A stretch of DNA of 64,000 nt, taken from NCBI GenBank assembly GCA_001449105.1, contig LNIY01000106.1, positions 78,936 through 142,935 of the forward strand. Reading direction: 5' to 3'. This document shows positions 15,926 through 24,931 of this stretch, piece after piece (the stretch's first letter is position 1; each line of letters begins with the position of its first letter). The stretch comes from Caulobacter vibrioides (lineage in GTDB: Bacteria > Pseudomonadota > Alphaproteobacteria > Caulobacterales > Caulobacteraceae). Both the position numbers and the translations under genes were made by a program. Under the pieces are notes generated by a model that saw only the letters and a program-made list of their open reading frames with translations, had not been told where the DNA came from and searched no databases.

Positions 15926-18805
15926 ATGACTCATCTGCTCGCTCCCCGCCTCGCGCCCTGCGGTCCGGTCGTCGATCCCAAGGCGGCCGAACGCGCCCAC
16001 GAGATGATCGCCAAGCGGGCCGGCGAGCGGATGGGCGTCGTCGACGCCGCCTGGCCGGCCCTGGCCCCGGTGTTCGCCGCCAGTTCCTATCTGGCGAGCC
16101 TGTCCCGCCGCGACGGCGTGCGCCTGCCAACCATCCTGGAAAGCGACCCGCAGGAGCGCCTGGCCGATATCCTGGCGGCCGCCCGGGCCGTCGCCGGCGA
16201 GCCCGACTTCGAGACCGCCCGCAAGACGCTGCGCGACCTGAAGGCCGACCTGCACCTGCTGACCGCGCTGTGCGACCTGGGCGGGGTCTGGGACCTCGAC
16301 GCGGTGACCGGCGCCCTGACCCGCTTCGCCGACGCCAGCCTGCACGCGGCCCTGGCCCAGGCCGCCCGGGTCGAGGTGGCGCGGGGCGCCCTCACCCATG
16401 TCGGAGACGGGACCGATGGTCCGATCCCCGGCCTGTTCTGCATCGCCATGGGCAAGCACGGCGCCTATGAGCTGAACTATTCCAGCGACATCGACTTTTC
16501 GATCTTCTACGCGCCCGAGGTCCTGCCGGTCAGCGAGGGAACCGAGCCGCAGGGCGTGGCGGTGCGCCTGACCCAGCACCTGGGCCGGATGCTGGCCGAG
16601 CGCACCGGCGACGGCTACGTCTTCCGCATCGACCTGCGCCTGCGCCCCGATCCCAGCTCGACCCCGCCGGCCATGCCGATCGACGCGGCCTTGGACTACT
16701 ACGAGAGCGTCGGCCAGAACTGGGAGCGGGCGGCCCACATCAAGGCCCGCATTGCGGCAGGCGACATCGCGCGAGGCGAGGCCTTCCTGGCCGAGCTGCA
16801 GCCCTTCATCTGGCGGCGCAACCTCGACTTCGCCGCCATCGCCGACATCCATTCGATCAAGCGCCAGATCCACGCCTACAAGGTGGACGAGCGGCTGGAG
16901 GCCAAGGGCGCCGACCTGAAGCTGGGTCGCGGCGGTATCCGCGAGATCGAGTTCTTCGTCCAGACCCAGCAGCTGATCCTGGGCGGTCGCCATCCGGACC
17001 TGCGCAGCCCGCGCACGCTCGACGCCCTGGCCGCCCTGCGCGACGCCGGCCACGTGACGAGCGAGGACTGCGAGTACCTGACCGCCGCCTATCACGACCT
17101 GCGGGCCCTGGAGCACCGGGCCCAGATGATCGCCGACGACCAGACCCACAAGCTGCCGGAGTCCGACGCCGACCGGAAGAAGGTCGCCGCCCTGTGGGGC
17201 CACGGCGTCCTGCGCAGCTTCGACGCCGCCGTCGGCAAGATGCTGAAGGGCGTCAACCAGCGCTACGGCGCGCTGTTCAAGGGCGAGGAGGAACTGTCCT
17301 CGCGGTTCGGCAGCCTGGTCTTCACCGGCGTCGAGGACGATCCGGAAACCCTGGCGACCCTCAAGCGCATGGGTTTCTCCTCGCCCGAAAGGGTGGCCGC
17401 GACTATCCGCGGCTGGCACCACGGCCACATCGCCGCCACCCGCACCGAGCGCGGCCGCGAACTCTTCACGCGCCTTGCGCCGCGCCTGCTGGACGCGGCC
17501 AACGCCACCGGTGCGCCGGACCCGGCCTTCAACCGCTTCGCCGACTTCTTCGCCTCGCTGAGCTCGGGCGTGCAGATCCAGTCGCTGTTCCTGGCCCAGC
17601 CGCGCCTGTTCGAACTGGTGGTGCAGGTGATGGCCTTCGCCCCGCGCCTGGCCGCCACCCTGGCCCGTCGGCCCACGGCGCTGGACGCCCTGCTCGATCC
17701 GGCCTTCTTCGGGCCGATGGAGATGCCCTCGGAAGTCCCGTGGGATCCGGCCGAGTTCGAGCCCTCGATGGACGCGGCCCGCCGCCTGTTCCGCGACCAG
17801 GCCTTCCGCATCGGCGTGCGGGTGATGAGCGGCACGGCCGGCGCCCGCGACGTGGGCCGGGCCTTCGCCGACCTCGGCGACCTGATCGTCGGGGGCCTGG
17901 CGCCCGCCGCCCTGGCCGAGGTCGAGCGGCTGGGCGGAGCCTTCCCCGGCCAGGTGGCCGTGGTCGCCCTGGGCAAGGCCGGCTCGCGCGAGATGACCGC
18001 CAAGTCCGACCTCGACCTGATGACGCTGTACGCGGCCGACGCGCCGGCCGCGATGTCGGAAGTGAAGGGCTGGAGCGCCGACGTCTTCTACGCCCGCTTC
18101 ACCCAGCGCCTGACCTCGGCCCTGTCGGCGCCGACGGCCGAGGGCACGCTCTACGAGGTCGACCTCAAGCTGCGCCCCTCGGGCAGCAAGGGGCCGGTGG
18201 CGGTCAGCTTCACCGCCTTCGAGGACTATTACGAGCGCGAGTCCGAGACCTGGGAGCTCCTGGCCCTGACCCGCGCCCGGGTGATCTGGGCCAGCTCGCC
18301 GCAGTTCAAGGCGCGAGCCGAGGGCGCGATCGAGGCGGCCCTGCGCCGTCCGCGCGATGTGGCCAGGACCGCCGCCGACGTGCTGGACATGCGCGAGTTG
18401 ATGGAGCGCGAACGGCCGGGCAAGGGCCCCTGGGACCTGAAGCTGGAGCCCGGCGGTCTGGTGGACATCGAGTTCATCGCCCAGTTCCTGCAACTGGCCC
18501 ATGGCCCTGACGGCGGTCCGCTGGCGCAGAACACCGGCGAGGCCCTGTCGGCCCTGATCGCGGCGGGTCTCGCCGACAAGGCCTCGCTCAACGCGGCCCT
18601 GTCGGCCTGGCGGCTGGAGCAGGACCTGTCGCAGCTGATCAAGGTGGCGCTGGAGAACGGCGACGATCCGGAAAGCGAACCCAAGGCCTTCCGGGCGCTG
18701 CTGGCGCGCGCCGGCCACGTGACCCAGTTCCGCTCGCTGAAAGCCAAGCTGGTCAAGGCCAAGGCCGAAGCCCGCGCCGCGTTCGAGCAGGTGGTCCGCG
18801 CCTAG
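15926..18805 (+). CDS. glnE: Bifunctional glutamine synthetase adenylyltransferase / deadenylyltransferase
   Basis: A cytoplasmic enzyme of about 959 aa that adds AMP to, or removes it from, glutamine synthetase in response to PII and glutamine. Two nucleotidyltransferase domains are visible: the N-terminal one with GKHGAYELNYSSDIDF near residue 175, and the C-terminal one with GKAGSREMTAKSDLDL near 683, each with its G-S/D-x-D metal site. GlnD-like helical linkers (REIEFFVQTQQL, and LVDIEFIAQFLQL) are also present. The length matches the family. The ATG at 15926 (MTHLLAP) was chosen over an in-frame start at 15854, which would overlap the BlaI operator. It is a single-gene unit divergent from blaI. 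Confidence 0.95.
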   Translation: MTHLLAPRLAPCGPVVDPKAAERAHEMIAKRAGERMGVVDAAWPALAPVFAASSYLASLSRRDGVRLPTILESDPQERLADILAAARAVAGEPDFETARKTLRDLKADLHLLTALCDLGGVWDLDAVTGALTRFADASLHAALAQAARVEVARGALTHVGDGTDGPIPGLFCIAMGKHGAYELNYSSDIDFSIFYAPEVLPVSEGTEPQGVAVRLTQHLGRMLAERTGDGYVFRIDLRLRPDPSSTPPAMPIDAALDYYESVGQNWERAAHIKARIAAGDIARGEAFLAELQPFIWRRNLDFAAIADIHSIKRQIHAYKVDERLEAKGADLKLGRGGIREIEFFVQTQQLILGGRHPDLRSPRTLDALAALRDAGHVTSEDCEYLTAAYHDLRALEHRAQMIADDQTHKLPESDADRKKVAALWGHGVLRSFDAAVGKMLKGVNQRYGALFKGEEELSSRFGSLVFTGVEDDPETLATLKRMGFSSPERVAATIRGWHHGHIAATRTERGRELFTRLAPRLLDAANATGAPDPAFNRFADFFASLSSGVQIQSLFLAQPRLFELVVQVMAFAPRLAATLARRPTALDALLDPAFFGPMEMPSEVPWDPAEFEPSMDAARRLFRDQAFRIGVRVMSGTAGARDVGRAFADLGDLIVGGLAPAALAEVERLGGAFPGQVAVVALGKAGSREMTAKSDLDLMTLYAADAPAAMSEVKGWSADVFYARFTQRLTSALSAPTAEGTLYEVDLKLRPSGSKGPVAVSFTAFEDYYERESETWELLALTRARVIWASSPQFKARAEGAIEAALRRPRDVARTAADVLDMRELMERERPGKGPWDLKLEPGGLVDIEFIAQFLQLAHGPDGGPLAQNTGEALSALIAAGLADKASLNAALSAWRLEQDLSQLIKVALENGDDPESEPKAFRALLARAGHVTQFRSLKAKLVKAKAEARAAFEQVVRA

Positions 18806-18829
18806 CGACGGCGCCGGCCCCGCTCTGCG

Positions 18830-19192
18830 CTACAGCGGATCCAGCTTCAAGTTCCTCATGGTCGTGGCGAAGGCCTCTCGTGAGACGAAGGGGATATCCT
18901 TCACGGCGATCGAAAACCTTCCGTAGGCGCCCTCGATCTCGACCCTGGCCTGATATGAGCCGAGAAAGTGACGGGTCATCTGATAGGGCAGCTTTTGGCC
19001 GGTGAGCAGTCCGCGCCACCCCATCAGCCTGAGGTTCAGCACGCCGCCGGCTTTCTGATCGCAGACCAGCTCGAGGCCGGCCGTGAAGTCGTCGGCTTCT
19101 CCGCGAAGAGTGACGACATACAAGCCCATGTGCTCGCCCCGGACGTAGACCACCTCGGCGGTGCTGAACGGTACTGGGCCGTAGTACGCCAT
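18830..19192 (-). CDS. Hypothetical protein
   Basis: A 120-aa ORF with no recognised family, signal peptide or membrane segment. Composition is mixed, with a beta-rich pattern (VVYVRGEHMGLYVVTLRG, ARVEIEGAYGRFSIAVKD). It ends 24 bases from the convergent glnE stop. Third-position GC bias is weaker than in its neighbours, so it may be accessory. The start is the ATG at 19192, preceded by GGGGGAAACGAC. Confidence 0.5.
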   Translation of the reverse strand: MAYYGPVPFSTAEVVYVRGEHMGLYVVTLRGEADDFTAGLELVCDQKAGGVLNLRLMGWRGLLTGQKLPYQMTRHFLGSYQARVEIEGAYGRFSIAVKDIPFVSREAFATTMRNLKLDPL

Positions 19193-19407
19193 GTCGTTTC
19201 CCCCTCAGCCGCTCGCTCTCCCGGTCGGTTGTCCCGATGGCGGCCGGCGATCCGTAGGGAGCTTCGCGGAGCGTCGTCTGTGCGCGCTCTCACAACGCTT
19301 TCGCCACAGCGAGCCGTCGCCGGCGCTGTCGAATCTCGGCGACGGAAAAGTCGCCGCGCCCCGTTGAAGCTTCCGAAGGACGGTTCATCCCCCTACCGGA
19401 GCACTCG

Positions 19408-19830
19408 ATGAAGACCCTCAAGATCCTGGTCGCCGCGGCCGCGATAGCCGCCGGCGCCGTCCCGGCCCTGGCCCAGACCAAGCCGGCCGGCCAGACCCTG
19501 GCCGCCTTCCAGGCCGAGCGCGCGGGCCAGATGCTGGCCAGGCTGGACGCGAACAAGGACGGCAAGCTGTCCAGGACCGAGTTCGAGGCCATGCGCCAGA
19601 AGAAGGCCGACGGCGCCCCGGCCCAAGACGCAAAGGCTCAAGGCGCGAGGGCTGGCCGCGGCGAGCGCCTGTGGGACCGGCTCGACGCCGACAAGGACGG
19701 CTTCCTATCGCGCGCCGAACTGGAGGCCATGGCCGCCAAGCGCTTCAAGCGCATGGACGCCGACGGTGACGGCGTGCTCACCTCGGCCGAACGCCAGGCC
19801 GGCGCCGGCAAGGCCAAGGCGGCGATGTGA
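19408..19830 (+). CDS. Secreted EF-hand protein
   Basis: A 140-aa periplasmic or secreted protein. A signal peptide (MKTLKILVAAAAIAAGAVPA, then LAQ) is followed by EF-hand calcium loops: DANKDGKLSRTEF (about 50-62), DADKDGFLSRAEL (about 92-104) and DADGDGVLTSAE (about 116-127). All have Asp at loop positions 1, 3 and 5 and Glu or similar at 12. A fourth loop is missing. It lies 34 bases before an ECF sigma factor gene and probably belongs to the same stress-response cluster. Calcium binding is inferred from the loops. Confidence 0.85.
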   Translation: MKTLKILVAAAAIAAGAVPALAQTKPAGQTLAAFQAERAGQMLARLDANKDGKLSRTEFEAMRQKKADGAPAQDAKAQGARAGRGERLWDRLDADKDGFLSRAELEAMAAKRFKRMDADGDGVLTSAERQAGAGKAKAAM

Positions 19831-19864
19831 CCGGCGGCATGGGCTGCGCGTGACGAGGTGAGGC

Positions 19865-20425
19865 TTGGCGAGCGAGGGGGAAGACCCCGACCTGGCGTTG
19901 CTGGAAGGCGTGGGACGGGGCGAACAGGCCGCCGTGCGACGGCTGCTGGACGCCCGCCTGCCGCGCATTCTGGCCTTGGCCCGGCGGCTTCTGGCCGATC
20001 CGGACGAGGCCCAGGACGTGGCCCAGGAGACTTTCCTGCGGGCCTGGAAGCAGGCGCCCTCGTGGCGTCCCGGCCAGGCCCGCTTCGACACCTGGCTGCA
20101 CCGCGTGGCGCTGAACCTGTGCCGCGACCGGCTGCGGCGACGACGGGAGACGGCGATGGCGCAGCCTCCGGAGGTGGCGGACATCGCGCCGGACGGCGAA
20201 GGCGCGCTGCTGGGCGTCCAGATCGGCGGCCGCATCGAGGCGGCCCTGACCGCCCTGCCCGAGCGCCAGCGCGAGGCGATCGTGCTGTGCCACCACCAGG
20301 GCCTGGGCAACAAGGAGGCCGCCGCCTTGCTGGACGTGTCGGTCGAGACGCTGGAAGGCCTGCTTGGCCGAGGACGGCGCGCCCTGCGCGCGGCCCTGGC
20401 CGACCTGATGGAGGCGGTCAGATGA
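19865..20425 (+). CDS. ECF-family RNA polymerase sigma factor
   Basis: A 186-aa sigma factor with region 2 (ALARRLLADPDEAQDVAQET, FLRAWKQAPSW, FDTWLHRVALNLCRDRLRRR) and region 4 (LTALPERQREAIVLCHHQGL, NKEAAALLDVSVETLEGLLG). The ORF starts with TTG at 19865; no in-frame ATG or GTG is better placed. A putative anti-sigma gene follows after 37 bases and a metal-sensor-like gene overlaps that one, so it is likely held inactive by its neighbour until a signal arrives. The signal is unknown; msrPQ directly downstream suggests oxidative damage. Confidence 0.9.
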   Translation: MASEGEDPDLALLEGVGRGEQAAVRRLLDARLPRILALARRLLADPDEAQDVAQETFLRAWKQAPSWRPGQARFDTWLHRVALNLCRDRLRRRRETAMAQPPEVADIAPDGEGALLGVQIGGRIEAALTALPERQREAIVLCHHQGLGNKEAAALLDVSVETLEGLLGRGRRALRAALADLMEAVR

Positions 20426-20462
20426 CCATCCGGGCGATGAGCTTGAAGGAGGGCGCACGATC

Positions 20463-20894
20463 ATGACCCCCGACCGCTTCGCCGAACTGGCGGCCGCTCA
20501 CGGCGGCGACATCGGCCGCTGGCCGCAGGACCTTCGCGAGGCCGCCCGCGCGGCCCTGGCCGTCGATCCGCATGGCCTGGGCGCGGTGCTGGCCGCCGAG
20601 GCCGACCTCGACCGGCTGCTCGACCTGGCCCCCGCCCAGGCCGTGGACGCCGCCCTGATGGGCCGTCTGCTGGAGGCCGCGCCCAGGCCGCGCCGCTCCG
20701 CGAACGCGTGGTGGGCGGGCCTGGCGGCCGGTCTTGGCCTCGCCGCCGCCACCGTGGCCGGGGTCGCCGTGGGCGTCGCCTCGGGCCAGGGCGACCGGCT
20801 CGACCGCCGGGCCGACGCCATACTGGCGGCCGCCTACGACCAGCCCGAGCCCGACGCGGCCGCCGAGGCCCTCGATGAGGCGACCGACCTATGA
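20463..20894 (+). CDS. Putative anti-sigma factor, single-pass membrane protein
   Basis: A 143-aa protein with a cytoplasmic N-terminal region of about 80 residues, one membrane segment near 83-105 ([20 protein letters not shown]) and a short acidic periplasmic tail. The start is fixed by AAGGAGGG. It sits directly between an ECF sigma factor and a metal-sensor-like protein and overlaps the latter by ATGA. This is the usual place for an anti-sigma factor, but no zinc-binding HxxxCxxC motif is present. The role is inferred from topology and context only. Confidence 0.6.
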   Translation: MTPDRFAELAAAHGGDIGRWPQDLREAARAALAVDPHGLGAVLAAEADLDRLLDLAPAQAVDAALMGRLLEAAPRPRRSANAWWAGLAAGLGLAAATVAGVAVGVASGQGDRLDRRADAILAAAYDQPEPDAAAEALDEATDL

Positions 20895-21409
20895 GCAACC
20901 GCCCCCTGATCGTCGCCCTGGTGGTCTCCGGCGCGCTGAACCTCTTCCTGGTCGGCGGCATCGCCGGCGCGGCCTGGATGCGCCAGGAGGCCCGCCGCGA
21001 AACGCCGGTCGCCGCCGCCCTGGCCCAGCGGCCGCCGCTGTGGACCGCCGGCCGCGACCTGCCGCCCGACCAGCGCCGGGCCCTGCGCCGCACCCTGCGC
21101 GAGGCCGCCCTGGAGAACCGCGCCGACGCCCAGGCCGCCCGCGCCGAGCGCCGCGCCGTGGTCGACGCCATGGCGGACGGCCGCTTCGATCGCGCCGAGG
21201 CCGACCGCCGCATGGCCGCCGCCCGCACGCTGGAAAGCGGGGTTCGCGCCAAGGTCGACGGCCGCCTGACGGCCTTCGCCGAGAGCCTGCCGGCCGAAGA
21301 GCGCAAGGTGCTGGCCGAGGGCCTGCGCCGGGTCTACGCTCCGCGCCAGAAGCCGCGCGACGAGCCGGCCGGCGAGCGGCCGCGAAGAAAAAACCGCGAG
21401 GCCCCGTAA
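20891..21409 (+). CDS. Periplasmic heavy-metal-sensor-like protein (Metal_resist / CnrX type)
   Basis: A 172-aa protein anchored by one N-terminal membrane helix (about residues 5-28), followed by a long Arg/Ala-rich helical periplasmic domain of the CnrX/Spy/CpxP-like kind ([40 protein letters not shown]). Members of this family act as periplasmic sensors or chaperones and often sit beside ECF sigma and anti-sigma pairs. Metal-binding His and Cys residues are scarce here, so the ligand may not be a metal. It overlaps the putative anti-sigma gene by four bases (ATGA). Confidence 0.75.
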   Translation: MSNRPLIVALVVSGALNLFLVGGIAGAAWMRQEARRETPVAAALAQRPPLWTAGRDLPPDQRRALRRTLREAALENRADAQAARAERRAVVDAMADGRFDRAEADRRMAAARTLESGVRAKVDGRLTAFAESLPAEERKVLAEGLRRVYAPRQKPRDEPAGERPRRKNREAP

Positions 21410-21459
21410 CCAAACCGCGTCCGGCTCCGTATCTTCGACACTGCAACCGGAGACACGCC

Positions 21460-22398
21460 GTGCTGATCCGCCACCGTCCCGACCTGACCGACAACGACGT
21501 CACCGACCGGGGGCTCTATCTGCGCCGCCGCGAGTTCATCGCCGGGGCGGCGGGCCTGGGCCTCACGGGTCTGGGGTTGGCAGGCCTGGGCGGAGCGGCC
21601 GCGGGCGCAGCGCCGCTGACGTTCAGCAAGGGCTTCTCGACCACCGAGAAGCCGACGCCGAAGAACGACATCACCAGCTACAACAACTTCTACGAATTCG
21701 GCGTCGACAAGGGCGACCCGGCCGAGAACGCCGGCAAGCTGAAGACGAGGCCCTGGACCGTCCGCGTCGACGGCGCCTGCGAGGCCCCCAAGACCTTCGA
21801 CATCGACGACCTGATCAAGGCCAACAAGCTGGAGGAGCGGATCTACCGCCTGCGCTGCGTCGAGGGCTGGTCGATGGTGATCCCCTGGGTGGGCTTTCCG
21901 CTGAAGGACCTGATCGCCGCGGTGAAGCCGACTTCCAAGGCCAAGTTCGTCGCCTTCGAAACCCTGATGCGGCCCTCGGAAATGACCGGCCAGCGCTGGG
22001 ACGTGCTGCAATGGCCCTATCGCGAGGGCCTGCGCATCGACGAGGCCGTCCATCCGCTGACGCTGATCGCCGTGGGCCTCTACGGCGAGACCCTGCCCAA
22101 CCAGAACGGCGCGCCGCTACGGCTGGTCGTGCCGTGGAAGTACGGCTTCAAGAGCATCAAGTCGATCACGCGCATCAGCCTGGTCGAACGCCAGCCGCCG
22201 ACGGCCTGGAACATCTCGGCGCCGCGCGAGTACGGCTTCTATTCCAACGTCAATCCGGCCGTGGACCACCCCCGCTGGTCCCAGGCCACCGAACGCCGCA
22301 TCGGCGAGTTCCGGCGGCGCGACACCCTGGCCTTCAACGGCTATGGCGAGTGGGTGGCGGATCTGTACCGCGGCATGGATCTGAAGCGGAACTTCTGA
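21460..22398 (+). CDS. msrP: Methionine sulfoxide reductase catalytic subunit (molybdopterin, periplasmic)
   Basis: A 312-aa Tat-exported molybdoenzyme (formerly YedY) that reduces protein-bound methionine sulfoxide in the periplasm. The Tat motif [11 protein letters not shown] lies near residues 22-32 before a Gly/Leu-rich segment. The molybdenum-ligating Cys is in [11 protein letters not shown] (about residue 132), and the sulfite-oxidase fold follows ([36 protein letters not shown]). The start is GTG at 21460, after CCGGAGACACGCC. Its stop overlaps the msrQ ATG (TGATG). It lies 50 bases after the sigma-factor cluster, so co-regulation with it is likely. Confidence 0.93.
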   Translation: MLIRHRPDLTDNDVTDRGLYLRRREFIAGAAGLGLTGLGLAGLGGAAAGAAPLTFSKGFSTTEKPTPKNDITSYNNFYEFGVDKGDPAENAGKLKTRPWTVRVDGACEAPKTFDIDDLIKANKLEERIYRLRCVEGWSMVIPWVGFPLKDLIAAVKPTSKAKFVAFETLMRPSEMTGQRWDVLQWPYREGLRIDEAVHPLTLIAVGLYGETLPNQNGAPLRLVVPWKYGFKSIKSITRISLVERQPPTAWNISAPREYGFYSNVNPAVDHPRWSQATERRIGEFRRRDTLAFNGYGEWVADLYRGMDLKRNF

Positions 22399-23204
22399 TG
22401 GCGGACGACGTCGAAACCGCCAGTTCCTCCCCCGAGAAACGGGGGAGGTGGCGCGCTGCGGATACGCGGCGTGACGGAGGGGGCGAGGGACAGAGCGCCG
22501 TGCGCGCCGCCGCCCCCTCCACCGCGGAGCCTGTCCTCGGGCGCGCGCTTCGCGCGACCCGGGGGCGGTCCCCCTCCCCCGCACGCGGGGGAGGAGCAGG
22601 AAGAAAACGCCCCTCCAAGGCCCGCGACAACCTCGTCTACGCCGCCGTCTGGCTGACCTGCGCCGCGCCGCTGGCGTGGCTGGCCTTCCGCGCCTTCACC
22701 GGCGACCTGGGCGTCAATCCGATCGAGACCCTGATCCGCCAGCTCGGCGTCTGGGGCCTGCGGCTCCTGCTGGTGGGGCTCGCCATCACGCCGGCCGCCG
22801 TGATCCTGAGAAAGCCGCGCCTTGCGCGCTTTCGCCGGACCATCGGCCTCTTCGCCTTCGCCTACGTCTCGCTGCACCTGCTCAGCTACATCGGCGTCGA
22901 CCTCTATTTCGACTTCGGCCAGCTGGTGAAGGACATCCTCAAGCGGCCGTTCATCACCCTGGGGATGGCGGCGTTCGTGCTGCTGATCCCGCTGGCGATC
23001 ACCTCGACCAACGGCTGGGTGATCCGCATGGGCCGGGCGGCGTGGAGCCGGCTGCACTGGCTGATCTACCTGATCGTGCCGCTGGGCGTGGCCCACTACT
23101 ACCTGCTGGTGAAGGCCGACCACCGGCCGCCGCTGGTGTACGGCGCGATCCTGGCGGTGCTGCTGGGATGGCGGCTGTGGCGAGCGACAAGATCCTCCCC
23201 CTGA
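22398..23204 (+). CDS. msrQ: Haem-binding membrane subunit of the MsrPQ reductase, with a repeat-derived N-terminal insert
   Basis: A 268-aa b-type cytochrome (formerly YedZ) that passes electrons to MsrP. Six membrane segments begin at about residue 78, with family features FRRTIGLFAFAYVSLHLLSY, RPFITLGMAAFVLLIPLAIT and WSRLHWLIYLIVPLGVAHYY carrying the haem histidines. Family members are near 200-211 aa. The excess is residues about 10-66, a Pro/Arg/Gly-rich stretch encoded entirely by a palindromic intergenic repeat that keeps the frame. The last codons and TGA stop come from a second repeat (TCCTCCCCCTGA). The start overlaps msrP. Confidence 0.88.
   Translation: MADDVETASSSPEKRGRWRAADTRRDGGGEGQSAVRAAAPSTAEPVLGRALRATRGRSPSPARGGGAGRKRPSKARDNLVYAAVWLTCAAPLAWLAFRAFTGDLGVNPIETLIRQLGVWGLRLLLVGLAITPAAVILRKPRLARFRRTIGLFAFAYVSLHLLSYIGVDLYFDFGQLVKDILKRPFITLGMAAFVLLIPLAITSTNGWVIRMGRAAWSRLHWLIYLIVPLGVAHYYLLVKADHRPPLVYGAILAVLLGWRLWRATRSSP
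22425..22597. repeat. Palindromic repeat (family A-like) inside msrQ coding sequence
   Basis: TCCTCCCCCGAGAAACGGGG at the left end and CCCTCCCCCGCACGCGGGGG at the right end form terminal hairpins, with GACGGAGGGGG and CCCCCTCC inner arms. The total of about 173 bases lies in frame with msrQ. The lineage resembles family A but the interior differs. Confidence 0.75.
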
Positions 23205-23327
23205 AGGGGGAGGTGTCGGCGAAGCCGACGGAGGGGGAAGTCGGCGTGAAACCGGCCTACGCCTCGAAAGCTGAAAACGTCCCCCCTCCGGCCCTCCGGG
23301 CTACCTCCCCCAGAGGGGGGAGGATCC
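23190..23327. repeat. Palindromic intergenic repeat, family A copy 2
   Basis: This copy is nearly the same as 5361-5497, including GTCGGCGAAGCCGACGGAGG, GCTGAAAACGTCCCCCCTCC and the closing GGATCC arm. Its left end overlaps the 3' end of msrQ and supplies the stop codon. Confidence 0.85.
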
Positions 23328-23341
23328 AGATAGGCGGGAGA

Positions 23342-24568
23342 CTACTTCGCAGCCCCCGCCGTCTTCGCGTACGCCTGCGCCTGGCCCAGCAGCCGCAGCA
23401 CGTTGCCGCTCCAGATCGCCTCGATGTCGGCGTCGGAATAGCCGGCCGCCTTCAGGCGCGCGGTGATCTTGGGCAGGTCGGCCACGTCCTCCAGACCCTC
23501 GACGCCGCCGCCGCCGTCCCAGTCGGCGCCGACGCAGACGGCCTTGGCGCCGCCGATCTTCAGCACGTGGTTCATGCTGTCCATGAAGGTGTCGAAGTTG
23601 GCGCGGACCGGCGGGAACTTCTTGTCGAGCTCGGCGCGCTTCTTGGCGTAGGCCACGAAGTCGGCCTGGGTGGCGTCGTCGCCCGGTCCCCGGCCCAGGG
23701 CCTCCAGCGCCGCCTTGCGCTCGGGGCTGGGCGTTGAGGCGCGCAGATAGACCGAGTTGATGCAGATCGCCCCGCCGCTTTCGGCGATGCGCTTGATGTG
23801 GGCGTCGTCGAGATTGCGCGGATGATCGAAGACGGCCCGAGCGCCCGAGTGCGAGGCGATGACCGGAACCTTCGACAGGGCCACGGCCTGATCGACCACG
23901 TCGTCGGAGGCGTGGCTGACGTCGATCAGGATCCCCAGGCGATTGGCCTCGGCCAGCCAGCGCAGGCCCAGCGGCGAGAAGCCGTTCCAGATCTTGCCCT
24001 TGGGGTCTGTCGAGCTGTCGGCGAACTGGTTGTTGCGGAAGTGGACCGGCCCGGCCATCCGCACGCCCGCGCCGTAGAAGGTCTGCAGCAGCGTCAGATC
24101 CTCGCCCAGCGGCCAGCTGTTCTCGATGCTCTGGAAGGCGAACTTCTTGCCGGACTTGGCGATGCGCAGGGCGTCTTCCGGCGTGTAGGCCAACTCGAAC
24201 TTGTCGCTGTGGGCGGCCACCATCTCGCGGATCTCGGTCGCGCGGGTCAGGGCGAAGTCGCGGGCCTTGCGATAGCCCTCGGCGGTCAGGTCGCCCTGGC
24301 CGGTGTAGATCACGAAGAACCCGCCATCGAGACCGCCGTCGTTCATGCGCGGCAGATCAACCTGGCTGAAGTCCTGCGGCACGCTGTGGCGGTCGACCAT
24401 GCTCCAGCCGGGCCGGGCGAAGTGCTCGGGGGTGTCCAGGTGGGTGTCCAGCGTCAGGATGCGCTCGTGCAGCGCCTTGTCAGCTTTGGAGACGGGCGCC
24501 TCGGCGGCGTGGGCGGCGGCGCCCAGCAGGGCGGCGGAGCCGAGGAGGACTGACAGCAGGCGACGCAT
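23342..24568 (-). CDS. Membrane dipeptidase (peptidase family M19)
   Basis: A 408-aa zinc dipeptidase with an N-terminal signal peptide ([20 protein letters not shown], then A). M19 marks are [10 protein letters not shown] (metal-binding His and Asp), the bridging Glu in [10 protein letters not shown], the [13 protein letters not shown] and [19 protein letters not shown] histidines, and [16 protein letters not shown]. It would cleave dipeptides in the periplasm. An in-frame ATG 21 codons upstream was rejected because MRRLLSVL begins a clean signal peptide. It converges on msrQ across a palindromic repeat. Confidence 0.92.
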   Translation of the reverse strand: MRRLLSVLLGSAALLGAAAHAAEAPVSKADKALHERILTLDTHLDTPEHFARPGWSMVDRHSVPQDFSQVDLPRMNDGGLDGGFFVIYTGQGDLTAEGYRKARDFALTRATEIREMVAAHSDKFELAYTPEDALRIAKSGKKFAFQSIENSWPLGEDLTLLQTFYGAGVRMAGPVHFRNNQFADSSTDPKGKIWNGFSPLGLRWLAEANRLGILIDVSHASDDVVDQAVALSKVPVIASHSGARAVFDHPRNLDDAHIKRIAESGGAICINSVYLRASTPSPERKAALEALGRGPGDDATQADFVAYAKKRAELDKKFPPVRANFDTFMDSMNHVLKIGGAKAVCVGADWDGGGGVEGLEDVADLPKITARLKAAGYSDADIEAIWSGNVLRLLGQAQAYAKTAGAAK

Positions 24569-24662
24569 GGAACACTCCGGAACAGCTGATCGCGCCAAGC
24601 TCCGCAATGCCGGCGGCCCCGTCAAGGACATTAGATTTTCTTCGGACGATCGCCGCGTTCTG

Positions 24663-24926
24663 CTAGGGCGGCGGGCAGTCGGTGCGGACAGGCAGGCCGT
24701 CGCTGTAGGCGAAGTATTCGATACAGGTTCGCTGGCAGACCAAGGCCTCGCGCTTGCCGATGTCGGCCGCGTCGAGGAACTCGCTCAAGGTGGTGCGGCC
24801 ATCGCCGTTCCAGTCCATTTCCGACCAGCCGTAGCCATTCTGCAGGGCGCCGACGACGAGCCTGCCGAAGAAGACGGCCGGCGGCGTCAGTACGGTGCAG
24901 GCGATGAGGACCAGGACCGCGCGCAT
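24663..24926 (-). CDS. Small secreted or membrane-anchored EF-hand-like protein
   Basis: An 87-aa protein with an N-terminal hydrophobic segment (residues 3-27) and one EF-hand-like loop [13 protein letters not shown] near residues 38-50. A C-terminal region with three cysteines follows (LVCQRTC, TDC). Family not recognised beyond the calcium loop. The ATG at 24926 lies five bases downstream of the radC stop on the same strand, so the two are probably co-transcribed. Confidence 0.65.
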   Translation of the reverse strand: MRAVLVLIACTVLTPPAVFFGRLVVGALQNGYGWSEMDWNGDGRTTLSEFLDAADIGKREALVCQRTCIEYFAYSDGLPVRTDCPPP

Positions 24927-24931
24927 GGCCT

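Noticed and set aside
15911..18718. 935-codon minus-strand ORF opposite glnE
   Set aside because: Antisense shadow of glnE without recognisable domains.
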